From Belnapia sp. F-4-1 (lineage in GTDB: Bacteria > Pseudomonadota > Alphaproteobacteria > Acetobacterales > Acetobacteraceae), in NCBI RefSeq assembly GCF_000802185.1, contig NZ_KN676113.1, forward strand, positions 840,581-904,580: a stretch of DNA of 64,000 bases, given 5' to 3'. The notes under the pieces were generated by a model that saw only the letters and a program-made list of their open reading frames with translations, searched no databases and had not been told where the DNA came from. This document shows, one piece after another, positions 1-8,550 of the stretch. The position numbers and the translations under genes were made by a program. Each line of letters starts with the position of its first letter. Position 1 is the stretch's first letter.

Positions 1-107
1 ACGACGATGGTGACGGGCCGGCTGGGGAAGCCCCCCTGGGCCAGTGCAGGCGCGGCCAGCAGGCCGGCCGCCAGCACAAGGCCGGCGCGGCGGGTCATCT
101 CGGTCAT
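1..107 (-). CDS. Bug/TctC-family tricarboxylate-type solute-binding protein (5' part only, cut by window edge)
   Basis: Only the first 35 codons lie in the window; the rest is beyond the left edge. The start at 107 has a GGGAGAG ribosome-binding site just upstream. The product begins with twin Arg after Met4, a hydrophobic signal segment ending in ALAQ, and then FPSRPVTIV, the usual first strand of mature Bug/TctC periplasmic binding proteins. Such proteins capture carboxylates or aromatic acids, but the ligand cannot be read from this fragment. It is divergent from the dehydrogenase at 359. No TctA/TctB membrane genes are visible on this side. Confidence 0.8.
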   Translation of the reverse strand, partial: MTEMTRRAGLVLAAGLLAAPALAQGGFPSRPVTIV

Positions 108-358
108 GGACGGTCTCTCCCGGCTTGATCTTGGCGATGCTCTTCCCCCTTCGCCAGCCGGCGCGCAAGGCCCCGGCTAGCCGAGGCCGGCTGCGGCTGC
201 TTAGCTTGGGACGGCTCATCGGCGCGGGGACGGGGGATGCATGACGTGGTCTTGGTTGGCACCGGCCTGGCGGGATGGCGGGACGTGATCCTCCTCGCCC
301 TCAACCATCGCAGCGTCGCCGCACCCGGCGGGCAGGCCGCTTGCCGGGGGCTCCCGGC

Positions 359-1123
359 ATGAGGCCCGACCGCTTCACCGATCAGGTGGCCCTCGTCACC
401 GGCGCCGCCTCCGGCCTCGGCCGCGCCACCGCCATCGGCCTGGCGGGCGAGGGGGCGCGGCTGATGCTCTTCGACCGCGACGCGACAGGCCTCGCCGAGA
501 CCGCGGCGCAATGCCCCGGTGCCCTCACCCTGGCCGGCGATGCCTCCAGCGCCGCCGATGTCGGGGCGGCCGTCGCCCAGGCCGCGATCCTCGGCCCGCT
601 CCGCCTGCTCGTGACGGCGGCCGGCATGCTTGGCCCCGTCCGCCCGGTAACCGAGGTGGAGGAGGCGGAATGGGACCGGCTCTTCGCCGTCAACGTGAAG
701 GGCACCTGGCTCGCGGCGCGCGCCGCTTTCCCGCTGATGCGCGAGGCCGGCGGCGGGGCCATGGTCGCCTTCTCCTCAGCGGCGGGGCTGGTCGGCTCGC
801 CCACCATGCCGGCCTATTCGGCAAGCAAGGGCGCGGTGGTGCTGCTGACGCGCAGCCTCGCGGTCGCCCATGCGCCGGAGGGCATCCGCGTCAACTGCGT
901 CTGCCCCGGCTCGATCGAGACGCCGATGCTGGAGGAAACCTTCGCCAGCGCCGGCGATTCGGCGGCCCGCGCCGCGCGCGAGGCCGTCTTCCGTGCCCGC
1001 CACCCGCTCGGCCGTTTCGGCCGTGCGGATGAGGTGGCGGATGCCGTGCTCTTCCTGCTCAGCGCCGAGGCCGGCTTCGTCACCGGCGTCGCGCTCCCCG
1101 TCGATGGAGGCCGGCTTGCCTGA
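359..1123 (+). CDS. SDR family NAD(P)-dependent oxidoreductase
   Basis: A 254-residue classical short-chain dehydrogenase. The nucleotide-binding motif TGAASGLG lies at about residues 14-21, and the catalytic Ser-Tyr-Lys set is in FSSAAG...YSASKG. The usual NNAG motif is replaced by TAAG, a known but less common variant. The C-terminus (PVDGGRLA) is typical of the family. I chose the ATG at 359 because it sits right before the first beta strand; an earlier in-frame ATG at 275 would add sequence unlike the family. The gene overlaps the next dehydrogenase by 20 bases, so the two are probably translated together. The substrate is unknown. Confidence 0.85.
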   Translation: MRPDRFTDQVALVTGAASGLGRATAIGLAGEGARLMLFDRDATGLAETAAQCPGALTLAGDASSAADVGAAVAQAAILGPLRLLVTAAGMLGPVRPVTEVEEAEWDRLFAVNVKGTWLAARAAFPLMREAGGGAMVAFSSAAGLVGSPTMPAYSASKGAVVLLTRSLAVAHAPEGIRVNCVCPGSIETPMLEETFASAGDSAARAAREAVFRARHPLGRFGRADEVADAVLFLLSAEAGFVTGVALPVDGGRLA

Positions 1124-1883
1124 CACCACCGGACGCTTCGCCGGCCGTGCCGCCATCGTCACCGGTGCCGCGCGCGGCATCGGCGCCGCCACCGCGGCGC
1201 GGCTGGCCGAGGAGGGCGCGCAGGTCCTGCTCGCCGACCGGGCGCCGGAGGTGATGGCGCGGGCCGAGGCGGTGGGCGGCGTCGGGCTGCGCATCGACCT
1301 CGCCGCGCGCGGCGCGGGCGAGGCGGTGGTCGACACCGCGCTCGATGCCTTCGGCCGGCTCGACATCCTGGTCAACAATGCCGGCATCGGCGGCTCGAAG
1401 CCGCTGCTGGACTCGGATGACGACCTTCTCGAGCGCTTCATCGAGACCAACCTGACCTCGGTGCTGCGGCTGACGCGCGCCGCCATTCCGCATCTGGCGC
1501 GGCCGGGCGGGCGGATCGTCTCCGTCTCCTCCACCTTCGGCATCGCGGGCTATCCCGGCACCACCGCCTATGCCGTCGCCAAGGCCGGCATCGCGCAGAT
1601 GACGCGGCAGCTGGCGGGCGAGCTGGCGCCGGAGGGCATCCTCGTCAATGCCGTCGCCCCCGGCGTCATCGAGACGGCGATGACCGAGGGGCATCTCGGC
1701 AGCGACTATTACCGCCGCGCCGTGCTGGAGCCGACGCCGTTGCGCCGCGCCGGGCGGCCGGAGGAGGTGGCCGCCGTCATCGCCTTCCTCGCCTCGGCGG
1801 ATGCCGCCTATGTCGCCGGGCAGGTGATCGCCGTCGATGGCGGGTGGCTTGCGGCACGGCACCCGCCGCGCGAGGCTGGCTGA
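1104..1883 (+). CDS. SDR family NAD(P)-dependent oxidoreductase (second of pair)
   Basis: A 259-residue short-chain dehydrogenase with TGAARGIG at about residue 20, an intact NNAG motif, and catalytic Ser/Tyr/Lys in SSTFG...YAVAK. It ends VDGGW plus a short tail. The ATG at 1104 lies inside the end of the upstream SDR in another frame. The long open frame before it has no family similarity. The two SDRs are not near-identical and may act on successive steps or on different substrates. The deacetylase at 1904 follows after 20 bases, which suggests one operon from 359 to about 4324. Confidence 0.85.
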   Translation: MEAGLPDTTGRFAGRAAIVTGAARGIGAATAARLAEEGAQVLLADRAPEVMARAEAVGGVGLRIDLAARGAGEAVVDTALDAFGRLDILVNNAGIGGSKPLLDSDDDLLERFIETNLTSVLRLTRAAIPHLARPGGRIVSVSSTFGIAGYPGTTAYAVAKAGIAQMTRQLAGELAPEGILVNAVAPGVIETAMTEGHLGSDYYRRAVLEPTPLRRAGRPEEVAAVIAFLASADAAYVAGQVIAVDGGWLAARHPPREAG

Positions 1884-1903
1884 AACCATCGAAGGGGCGA
1901 CCG

Positions 1904-2734
1904 ATGATCGATATGCGGGTGAACTGGCCGGGCGGCGCCAAGGTCGCGGTGATGCTGACCTTCGACTTCGATGCGGAGACGCTCTGGCTATCGCGCGACC
2001 CGGAGAATGCCCGCCGCCCCGGCATCCTTAGCCAGGGCGCCTATGGCGCCAAGGTCGGCGTGCCGATGATCCTCGAGGTGCTGCGGCAGGAGGGCGTGAA
2101 GGCCACCTTCTTCGTCGTCGGCTGGACCGCGGAGAAGCACACCGCCCGCGCCGAGATGATCCTGCGCGAGGGGCATGAGATCGCGCATCACAGCTACTCC
2201 CACAGCTGGATCGACCCGGCCTTCCCCGACAAGGAGGTCGAGGAGATGGAGCGGGGGCTGGAGGCGCTGGAGCGCACCCTCGGCGTCGTCCCGAAGGGCT
2301 ACCGCTCGCCCGCCGGCGAGACCAGCGACAACCTCATCCGGCTGCTGAAGAAGCACGACTTCCTCTACGACAGCTCCCTGCTCGACCACATCAACCCCTA
2401 CCGCCACGTCATGCCGGACGGTAGCCCGGGCCCGATCGAGCTGCCCTGGCACTGGAGCCTGGACGACGCGCCGCATGCGCTGTTCTCGGTGAAGTCGCCG
2501 CGGCCGATCTTCCCGAACAGCCATATCCGCGAGATCTTCCAGGAGGAGTTCCGCGAGATCTATCGCTGGGGCGGGCTCTACAACCTGGTGATGCACCCGC
2601 AGGTGAGCGGCCGGCCGAGCCGCGTCGCGCTGCTGCGCGAGATGATCCAGTGGATCAAGACCTTCCCCGATGTGTGGTTCGCCACGGGCACCGAGGTCGC
2701 CGAGGCCTGGTCCGCGGCGCATGAGGGAGAGTGA
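1904..2734 (+). CDS. Polysaccharide deacetylase (NodB-homology) family protein
   Basis: A 276-residue NodB-fold protein. The TFDFDAE motif (Asp21, Asp23) supplies the catalytic/metal Asp, HHSYSH (His96, His100) the metal histidines, and RSPAGE (around Arg134) the third motif. There is no signal peptide, so it probably acts in the cytoplasm. That fits the cytoplasmic branch related to PuuE-type allantoinases and peptidoglycan-deacetylase-like amidohydrolases rather than an exported chitin deacetylase. A GAAGGGGCG ribosome site precedes the ATG. It lies between the SDR pair and a family 5 binding protein, so uptake and hydrolysis of an amide compound is plausible but unproven. Confidence 0.8.
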   Translation: MIDMRVNWPGGAKVAVMLTFDFDAETLWLSRDPENARRPGILSQGAYGAKVGVPMILEVLRQEGVKATFFVVGWTAEKHTARAEMILREGHEIAHHSYSHSWIDPAFPDKEVEEMERGLEALERTLGVVPKGYRSPAGETSDNLIRLLKKHDFLYDSSLLDHINPYRHVMPDGSPGPIELPWHWSLDDAPHALFSVKSPRPIFPNSHIREIFQEEFREIYRWGGLYNLVMHPQVSGRPSRVALLREMIQWIKTFPDVWFATGTEVAEAWSAAHEGE

Positions 2735-2737
2735 CGG

Positions 2738-4324
2738 ATGATGCTGCGTCGCCTCCTTCTCGGCGCGCTTGCCGCCGGCAGCCTCGCCCTCTCCGCCGCC
2801 GCGCAGCCGCGCGAGCGGCCGTTGCGCCTCGTCCTCAATGTCGGGCTGCAAAATCTCGACCCGATCGCCAGCCCCTCCTTCGTCACCCGCAACTTCGCCT
2901 ACATGGTCTACGACACGCTCGTCGCCATGGACGGCAAGGGCGAGTACCGGCCGCAGATGCTGGAGGGCTGGCAGGTCAGCGAGGATCGCCTCGCCTGGAC
3001 CTTCACCCTGCGCCCCGGCCTCGAGTTCAGCGACGGCACGCCGGTCACCGCCGATGACGTCATCGCCTCGCTCAAGCGTTGGGGTGCGCGGGATGCCATC
3101 GGGCGGCGGCTGATCGCGGCGACGAAGGAGTTCCGCGCCGAGGCGCCGAACCGCTTCGTGCTGCAGCTGGCGCGGCCCTTCGGCGGCGTGATCGACGCGC
3201 TCGGCAAGCCGAGCGTGCATGTCCCCTTCATCATGCCGGCGCGCATCGCCTCGGCGACGCCGCCGACCCAGGCGGTGCCGGAGGTGGTCGGCAGCGGGCC
3301 CTACCTCTTCATCAAGGAGGAATGGGTGCCCGGCGAGCGCACCTTCTTCCGCCGCAACCCGCGCTACGTCCCGCGCCCGGAGCCGGCCGATGGTCTCGCC
3401 GGCGGCAAGCTGGCGAAGATGGAGCGGGTGGAGTTCGTCACCCTGCCCGACATCGCGCTGCGGGCGGCGGCCATCACCCGCGGCGAGGTGGACTATCTCG
3501 AATATGCGCCGATCGACTACCTGCCGACCTTCCGCCGCGACCGGAACCTCGTCATCGCCCGTCCCGGCGGCATCGCGCATATCGTCGGCGGCGTCAGCAT
3601 CAACCATTACCTCCCGCCCTTCGACAGGCTGCCGATGCGCCGCGCACTGCAGGCGGCGCTCGACCGCGAGGAGATCGTCGCCAGCCACGGCCTGCCGGAG
3701 GGGATGTCGGACCCGGGCTGCGTCTCGGTCTATCTCTGCGGCACGCGCTACAGCACCGATGCCGGTGGCGAGGCCATCCGCAGGCCGAGCCTCGAGCGCG
3801 CCCGCGCCCTGCTGCGCGAGGCCGGCTACAACAACGAGCGCATCGTCTACCTCCAGCCGGCCGACAGCGCGCTCATCAACCCGATGGCGCTCGTCGTCAT
3901 CGACCGGCTGAAGCGCGCCGGCTTCAACCTCGATGTCCAGGCCTCCGACTGGTCCTCGCTGGCGCAGCGCTGGGTCGGGCGGCAGCCGATCGCGGAGGGC
4001 GGCTGGAACCTCATCTCGGTGGTCTATACCGGCTTCGACATGGCCGATCCGCTCTCCAACATGGGCATCGGCTACAATTGCTCGAACAACCAGCCCTGGG
4101 GCTATTGCGTGCCGGAGATGACGCCGGTGCTCGACCGTTTCGCCGCCGAGAGCGACCCGGCCAAGCGCCGCGAGCTGGCGGCGGAGTTGCAGCGGCTCTC
4201 CATCGAGAACGTCACCTTCCCGCTCGACGGGCAGTTCCAGGCCCCGGCGGTCTGGCGGGCCGAGCTGCGGGGCGTGATCGACTTCGGCTTCCCGGTGATC
4301 TGGAACATCGAGCGGGCGCGCTGA
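2738..4324 (+). CDS. ABC transporter substrate-binding protein, family 5 (peptide/opine type)
   Basis: A 528-residue periplasmic binding protein with an N-terminal signal peptide of about 22 residues ending AAAQ. It then shows the family 5 layout: LNVGLQNLDPIASP at the start of the mature part, FSDGTPVTADDV near residue 100, and GSGPY in the middle. Family 5 proteins deliver di-/oligopeptides, nickel, opines or glycosides to ABC importers. No permease or ATPase gene is adjacent, since pdxA follows after 37 bases, so its membrane partners must be elsewhere. The gene starts 3 bases after the deacetylase stop, which points to co-transcription. Confidence 0.85.
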   Translation: MMLRRLLLGALAAGSLALSAAAQPRERPLRLVLNVGLQNLDPIASPSFVTRNFAYMVYDTLVAMDGKGEYRPQMLEGWQVSEDRLAWTFTLRPGLEFSDGTPVTADDVIASLKRWGARDAIGRRLIAATKEFRAEAPNRFVLQLARPFGGVIDALGKPSVHVPFIMPARIASATPPTQAVPEVVGSGPYLFIKEEWVPGERTFFRRNPRYVPRPEPADGLAGGKLAKMERVEFVTLPDIALRAAAITRGEVDYLEYAPIDYLPTFRRDRNLVIARPGGIAHIVGGVSINHYLPPFDRLPMRRALQAALDREEIVASHGLPEGMSDPGCVSVYLCGTRYSTDAGGEAIRRPSLERARALLREAGYNNERIVYLQPADSALINPMALVVIDRLKRAGFNLDVQASDWSSLAQRWVGRQPIAEGGWNLISVVYTGFDMADPLSNMGIGYNCSNNQPWGYCVPEMTPVLDRFAAESDPAKRRELAAELQRLSIENVTFPLDGQFQAPAVWRAELRGVIDFGFPVIWNIERAR

Positions 4325-4361
4325 CCTGGGCAGGCGGGATCGGGAGGACTACATCGGAGGC

Positions 4362-5345
4362 ATGAACCTGCCCCCCTTGGCCCTCACGATGGGCGAGCCC
4401 GCCGGCATCGGCGGCGAGATCGCCGCCGGCGCCTGGGCCGCGCTGCGTGCCAACGGCCCGGCCTTCTTCCTGATCGACGATGCCGACCGGATCGGGGGCG
4501 TCCCGGTCCGCCGCATCGCCGCGCCCGAGGAAGCGCGCGAGGCCTTCGCCGAGGCGCTGCCGGTGCTGCACCGGCCCCTCCCCCGCCCCGCCGTTCCGGG
4601 CCGGCTGGACCCGGCCAATGCCCCCGCCGTCATCGCCGCCATCGGCGAGGCGGTGGCGCTGTCGAAGGCCGGCCGCGCCGCCGGGGTGGTGACCAACCCG
4701 ATCCAGAAATCCGCCCTCTACGCCGCCGGCTTCGCCCATCCCGGTCATACCGAGTACCTGGCCGAGATCGCCGGCACCGGCCGGCCGCCGGTGATGCTGC
4801 TCGCCTGCCCGGAGCTCAGGGTGGTGCCGGTGACGATCCACGAGCCATTGAAGCAGGCTATCGCCCGGCTCACCCCGGCGCTCATCGCCGAGACGGCGCG
4901 GCTGACGGCGGCCGGGCTGCGGCAGGATTTCGGCATCGCGGCGCCGCGGCTGGCCATCGCCGGGCTCAACCCGCATGCGGGGGAGGATGGGACGATCGGG
5001 ACCGAGGACCGCAACATCGTGGCCCCGGCCGTCGCCATGCTGCGGGCCGAGGGGATCGACGCGCGCGGGCCCATCCCGCCGGACACGATGTTCACCGCCA
5101 AGGCGCGGCCGGGCTATGACGTGGCGCTCGGCCTTTATCACGACCAGGCGCTGATCCCGATCAAGACGCTCGACATGGCGGGTGGGGTGAACGTCACCCT
5201 CGGCCTCTCCATCGTCCGTACCAGCCCGGACCATGGCACGGCGCTCGACATCGCCGGGCGGGGCCTGGCCGATCCGGGCAGCCTCATCGCCGCGCTCCGG
5301 CTGGCCGCCGAGATCGCCGTTCATCGCAGGAAAGCCAGCCCATGA
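4362..5345 (+). CDS. pdxA: 4-hydroxythreonine-4-phosphate dehydrogenase PdxA
   Basis: A 327-residue PdxA. It oxidises 4-phosphohydroxythreonine; the product decarboxylates to 3-amino-1-hydroxyacetone phosphate, the partner used by PdxJ. It opens with LTMGEPAGIG. The three metal-binding histidines are in place: His160 (TIHEPL), His205 (NPHAGEDG) and His260 (LYHDQALIPIK). A GGAGG site lies just before the ATG. Its stop overlaps the pdxJ start (ATGA), so the two steps of pyridoxine 5'-phosphate synthesis are translationally coupled. This argues for the true biosynthetic enzyme rather than a catabolic PdxA-like paralogue. Confidence 0.95.
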   Translation: MNLPPLALTMGEPAGIGGEIAAGAWAALRANGPAFFLIDDADRIGGVPVRRIAAPEEAREAFAEALPVLHRPLPRPAVPGRLDPANAPAVIAAIGEAVALSKAGRAAGVVTNPIQKSALYAAGFAHPGHTEYLAEIAGTGRPPVMLLACPELRVVPVTIHEPLKQAIARLTPALIAETARLTAAGLRQDFGIAAPRLAIAGLNPHAGEDGTIGTEDRNIVAPAVAMLRAEGIDARGPIPPDTMFTAKARPGYDVALGLYHDQALIPIKTLDMAGGVNVTLGLSIVRTSPDHGTALDIAGRGLADPGSLIAALRLAAEIAVHRRKASP

Positions 5346-6076
5346 CGCCGATGCGCCTCTCCGTGAACATCGACCATGTGGCGACGCTGAGGAATGCCCG
5401 CGGCGGCAGCTTCCCCTGCCCGGTGGAGGCGGCGCGCATCGCCATGGCGGCCGGGGCGGACGGCATCACCATGCATCTGCGCGAGGACCGCCGCCACGTC
5501 CGCGACCGGGACCTGGAGCGCGTCTCGGCCGAGGTGGCGACGCGGCTGAATTTCGAGATGGCGGCGACGGAGGAGATGGTCGGCATCGCGCTTCGCCTGC
5601 GCCCGCCCGCCTGCTGCATCGTGCCCGAGAAGCGGCAGGAACTGACGACGGAGGGTGGGCTCGACGTGATCGCCGCGGGCCGGCCCTTGCAGGATGCAAT
5701 TGCCCGGCTGGCCGGGGCGGGGATCGAGGTCTCGGTCTTCGTCGAGGCGGATGCGCGGCAGATCGAGGCCGCGGCCCGGATGGGGGCGCAAGCCGTTGAA
5801 CTTCATACCGGCGCCTATGCCGACTCCCTTCCCGCTGAACGTGAATTGCATCTTGCAAGATTGCGCCAGGGCGGCAAGGCCGCGGCGGCGGCCGGGCTGC
5901 AATGCCATGCCGGGCACGGGCTTTCCTATGAGACCTTGCCCCCCATCGCTGCCATGCCGGAGGTGGTGGAGGTCAGTATCGGCCATTTTCTTATCGGCCA
6001 GAGCGTCTTCGAAGGCATGCCGGCCGTCATCCGCCGCATGAAGGCGCAGATCGCCGAGGCGCGCGGCGGGATCTGA
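5342..6076 (+). CDS. pdxJ: Pyridoxine 5'-phosphate synthase PdxJ
   Basis: A 244-residue TIM-barrel enzyme that condenses 1-deoxyxylulose 5-phosphate with the PdxA product to give pyridoxine 5'-phosphate. It starts LSVNIDHVATLRNARGG, the PdxJ signature. His45 and Glu72 match the catalytic residues at the same numbers in E. coli, and the late CHAGHGLSY segment carries the third catalytic His. The start overlaps the pdxA stop by 4 bases. The stretch at 5800-5870 is locally less G+C-rich than the rest but shows no sign of disruption. Confidence 0.95.
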   Translation: MTPMRLSVNIDHVATLRNARGGSFPCPVEAARIAMAAGADGITMHLREDRRHVRDRDLERVSAEVATRLNFEMAATEEMVGIALRLRPPACCIVPEKRQELTTEGGLDVIAAGRPLQDAIARLAGAGIEVSVFVEADARQIEAAARMGAQAVELHTGAYADSLPAERELHLARLRQGGKAAAAAGLQCHAGHGLSYETLPPIAAMPEVVEVSIGHFLIGQSVFEGMPAVIRRMKAQIAEARGGI

Positions 6077-6100
6077 CCGCAAGCGTAATTGCAAAATGCA

Positions 6101-6116
6101 TGGCACGGGGGCTGCA
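6101..6116 (+). promoter_or_regulatory. Candidate sigma-54 (RpoN) promoter
   Basis: TGGCACGGGGGCTGCA matches the -24/-12 consensus TGGCACG-N4-TTGCA except for one base in the -12 element, with the required GG-N10-GC spacing. It lies 39-54 bases before the ATG at 6155 and downstream of the pdxJ stop. No activator gene is adjacent. The call rests on motif match only. Confidence 0.45.
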
Positions 6117-6154
6117 GTGTGGATGGCAGGTCCATCCCAAAACGGAGCTTCGTG

Positions 6155-6307
6155 ATGTCCCACGCTACGCCGCTCGCCGCCCGCTCGGCCCATCCAGCCG
6201 CCCGCCCAGAGGACGAGCGGATGAGCGCTGGCGCCTATGTGCTGCAGGGCACCGCCTTCATCGGTTTCCTGCTGCTTCTCTTCGTCCTGGCCGGGTTTCG
6301 GGGCTGA
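6155..6307 (+). CDS. Small single-pass membrane protein, function unknown
   Basis: A 50-residue protein: a polar Ala/Pro/Arg-rich N-terminus, then a hydrophobic segment from about residue 27 to 47 (VLQGTAFIGFLLLLFVLAGF). Both CGGAG before the ATG at 6155 and the sigma-54-like element upstream support this start over the earlier in-frame ATG at 6089. I do not recognise the family. It ends 4 bases before the end of the convergent haemoglobin gene. The hydrophobic block and good ribosome site make it likely to be real. Confidence 0.6.
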   Translation: MSHATPLAARSAHPAARPEDERMSAGAYVLQGTAFIGFLLLLFVLAGFRG

Positions 6308-6311
6308 AGGG

Positions 6312-6725
6312 TCAGGCGGCTTTGGCTGCCTCGATCATCACGCCGGCGAGCAGCGTGTAGGCGGCCGTCCAGGCGGCCTCCACCTCCGGCGTGAAACCCT
6401 CGCCGAGCCCCTGCCGCAGCGTCCACAGCAACGCCGCGCCAACCGTCGCGTACTGCGCCTCGGTCACGCCATAGGCGACATGCCGCCGGGCAAGGGCCTG
6501 GGCGGCGGGGACGATCTCCTCTGGCCGCTTGAGCCCGGCGACCACCATGCCGAGCGTCGTCATCAGCTTCGCACCCTGCTCCCGCATGTCCTTGCCGGCG
6601 AAGAGCGGCGGCGTGGTCGGGTCGGTCTCGAAGAGCCTGCCGTAGAACAGCTCGGCGGCCTTCTCCCTGATTGGCACCACCTGGCGAAAGCTGTTCTGCA
6701 CGAGGCTGGCTTGTTCCGGGCTCAT
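6312..6725 (-). CDS. Single-domain bacterial haemoglobin (Vitreoscilla/flavohaemoglobin globin type)
   Basis: A 137-residue globin. Proximal haem His82 lies in RRHVAYGV, CD1 Phe42 in PLFAGKD, E7 Gln50 in MREQGAKL and B10 Tyr28 in LFYGRLF. This Tyr/Gln distal pair is the one seen in Vitreoscilla haemoglobin and flavohaemoglobins, which handle O2 and NO. There is no FAD/NAD reductase domain, so it would need a partner reductase. I place the start at 6725 because AGGAG precedes it; the open frame continues upstream to 6857 but that part is not globin-like. The gap to the next gene, 6726-6983, shows nothing I can name. Confidence 0.92.
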   Translation of the reverse strand: MSPEQASLVQNSFRQVVPIREKAAELFYGRLFETDPTTPPLFAGKDMREQGAKLMTTLGMVVAGLKRPEEIVPAAQALARRHVAYGVTEAQYATVGAALLWTLRQGLGEGFTPEVEAAWTAAYTLLAGVMIEAAKAA

Positions 6726-6983
6726 GTGATTGCTCTTACTCCTGCAGGTGCCATCTCGCCGCACCCGATGACGTTGCGAAACCGGCCCATGATGGCGGGC
6801 GGCCCAGGCGAGTAAGCCCGCCTTGGCCATGGGGATGTGGAGCCGGCGAGGCTTCAAATCCCTGGAATCGTGCCGTTACGGGACGGTCAAGGGGCTGAGA
6901 AGCCGGGGGCCGGGGCTGGAGTTTGGGGATTTCCAGGCGTTGAGGCGGGGCCTGGCGCCGGCGGAGGCCACCTGCCCTGTGGA

Positions 6984-8225
6984 TCAAGCCGTGGCGCGGG
7001 CCTGGCCAATCAGCGCCAGCCCCTCCGCGACCGAGACGAATTCGCCGCCGCCGGCCAGCCGTTCCACGCCGAAGCGGTCCGCGAAGAGGCGGCGGACGGC
7101 GGGGACTAGGGAGGTGCCGCCAGTAAGGAAGACGCGGTCGATGGCTTCATGTGGCAGGCGGGCCTCGGCCAGCGCCGCGTCGATGGCGGCGCCGAGACGG
7201 GCAAGGTCGGGGGCGATCCAGGACTCGAAATCGGCCCGGACGATCTCCGCCTCCACCGTGAAGTCCTCGTGACGGAAGGCAAGCATCGCCTGCGGGGCAC
7301 GGGAGAGCGCGGCCTTCACTCCGGAGACGGCACGGTAGAGGGCATAGCCGGCCTCCTCCTCGATCAGCGTGATGAGGTGGTGCAGGCGCTCCGGGTGGTC
7401 GGCGGTGCGGGCGACCTCGGCGATGTCGCGCAGCACGCGCGGCGCGCGCATCAGCGACAGGCGGTGCCAGCGGGCGAAGCCGGTATACCAGGCGGCGGGG
7501 ATCGGCATCGGCTTGCCCATCACCCGGTAGCTGTCGTTGCGGCCGAGCCGCGGCGAGACGACATGGTCGATGATGCGGTAGTCGAAGCTGTCGCCGGCGA
7601 TGCCGACGCCGGAATGCCCGAGCGCGGTGACGCCGCCCGGCTCGTAGCGCAGGACGGAAAAGTCGCTTGTGCCGCCGCCGAAATCGCCGACCAGCACCGT
7701 CGCCGCGCCGCCGAGGGTATGGGCGAAGCGGTATCCGGCGGCTTCCGGCTCGAGGGCGAGGTCCACATCCTCCCAGCCCGCTTCGGCGAAGGCGGCGCGC
7801 AGGCGGGTTTCGGCCAGCGCGTCGTCGGGCATGTCGCCGGCGAAGCGGACGGGGCGGCCGGCGACGATGCGGGCGCCGGGCTCGGCGGGCAGCAGGGCGC
7901 GGAGGAACTGGGCGATCAGCGCCTCCAGCGTGAAGCTGCGCGTCAGGATACGCGTCTCGCTGAAGCTGCGCTGCGCCAGGTAGGACTTCATCGACATGAT
8001 GAGACGGCTGGCCAGCGGGTCTTCGAGATAGGCCTCGATGGCGGCGGGGCCGGCGGCATGGCGCGGGGCGCCGCCCGCCCCGGCGGTGAAGCAGAGGACG
8101 GTGCGGAAGACGTCGAGCAACTCGCCGCCGAAGGGGAAGCGGACGGCCTCGACACGTCCATCGGGCAGGAGGCGCGCGACGACGCTGTTGGTGGTCCCGA
8201 AATCGATGCCGATGATGGGTTGCAG
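6984..8225 (-). CDS. Hsp70 family ATPase, YegD-like, probable non-ATG (CTG) start
   Basis: A protein of about 413 residues carrying only the actin/Hsp70 ATPase fold. Phosphate-1 motif IGIDFGTTNS is at the extreme N-terminus, phosphate-2 GDFGGGTSDFS is mid-protein and the adenosine motif FLTGGTSLVPAV is near the C-terminus. It lacks the DnaK substrate-binding and lid domains, as YegD proteins do. The first in-frame ATG (8120) would remove the phosphate-1 loop. Between the upstream in-frame stop and that motif there is no ATG, GTG or TTG. The CTG at 8225, preceded by GGGGG, is the only near-canonical choice. A sequence error is the alternative. Substrate unknown. Confidence 0.85.
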   Translation of the reverse strand: MQPIIGIDFGTTNSVVARLLPDGRVEAVRFPFGGELLDVFRTVLCFTAGAGGAPRHAAGPAAIEAYLEDPLASRLIMSMKSYLAQRSFSETRILTRSFTLEALIAQFLRALLPAEPGARIVAGRPVRFAGDMPDDALAETRLRAAFAEAGWEDVDLALEPEAAGYRFAHTLGGAATVLVGDFGGGTSDFSVLRYEPGGVTALGHSGVGIAGDSFDYRIIDHVVSPRLGRNDSYRVMGKPMPIPAAWYTGFARWHRLSLMRAPRVLRDIAEVARTADHPERLHHLITLIEEEAGYALYRAVSGVKAALSRAPQAMLAFRHEDFTVEAEIVRADFESWIAPDLARLGAAIDAALAEARLPHEAIDRVFLTGGTSLVPAVRRLFADRFGVERLAGGGEFVSVAEGLALIGQARATA

Positions 8226-8532
8226 CGGATGTGCCCCCGAGCGGAAAGGGGCCGCGTGTTAGCCGATGCAGCGGGCTGGGTCGAGCCCGGGCCGAGACTC
8301 GCAATGGCCAAATTGCGATTTTTATCTCACTAAACGGGATTCAGACTGTCAGCGATCTTGCTCAGCATGTGCCGTAGCCGTCTCGAATCGGCGGGGCCGG
8401 GACGGGAAGCACGATGGCGCAGAAGATCCCGCCGAAGATTTGCGGCATGGAGGTTGGGATTTCGCCGTTTCCGCCCATCCACCCTTACATCCTGACGCGG
8501 GCCGGGGCCGGCAGATCACGAAGGCGATTTCC

Positions 8533-8550
8533 TGAACGAACGTTTGTTCA
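8533..8550. promoter_or_regulatory. 18-bp near-perfect palindrome, candidate operator
   Basis: TGAACGAACGTTTGTTCA is self-complementary at 8 of 9 positions in each arm; the only mismatch is G8538/T8545. It stands in the intergenic region about 130 bases before the receiver gene and 310 bases before the Hsp70-like gene. Dimeric regulators such as TetR or LuxR types bind sites of this shape. Which protein binds is not known. Confidence 0.4.

Noticed and set aside
6086-6104. TTGCAAAATGCAT as a possible NsrR or FNR-type site before the small membrane gene
   Set aside because: Only a loose match to one half-site; no symmetrical partner at proper spacing.
7149-8333. A 394-codon open frame on the plus strand
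   Set aside because: Antisense to the Hsp70-like gene, which has all ATPase motifs.
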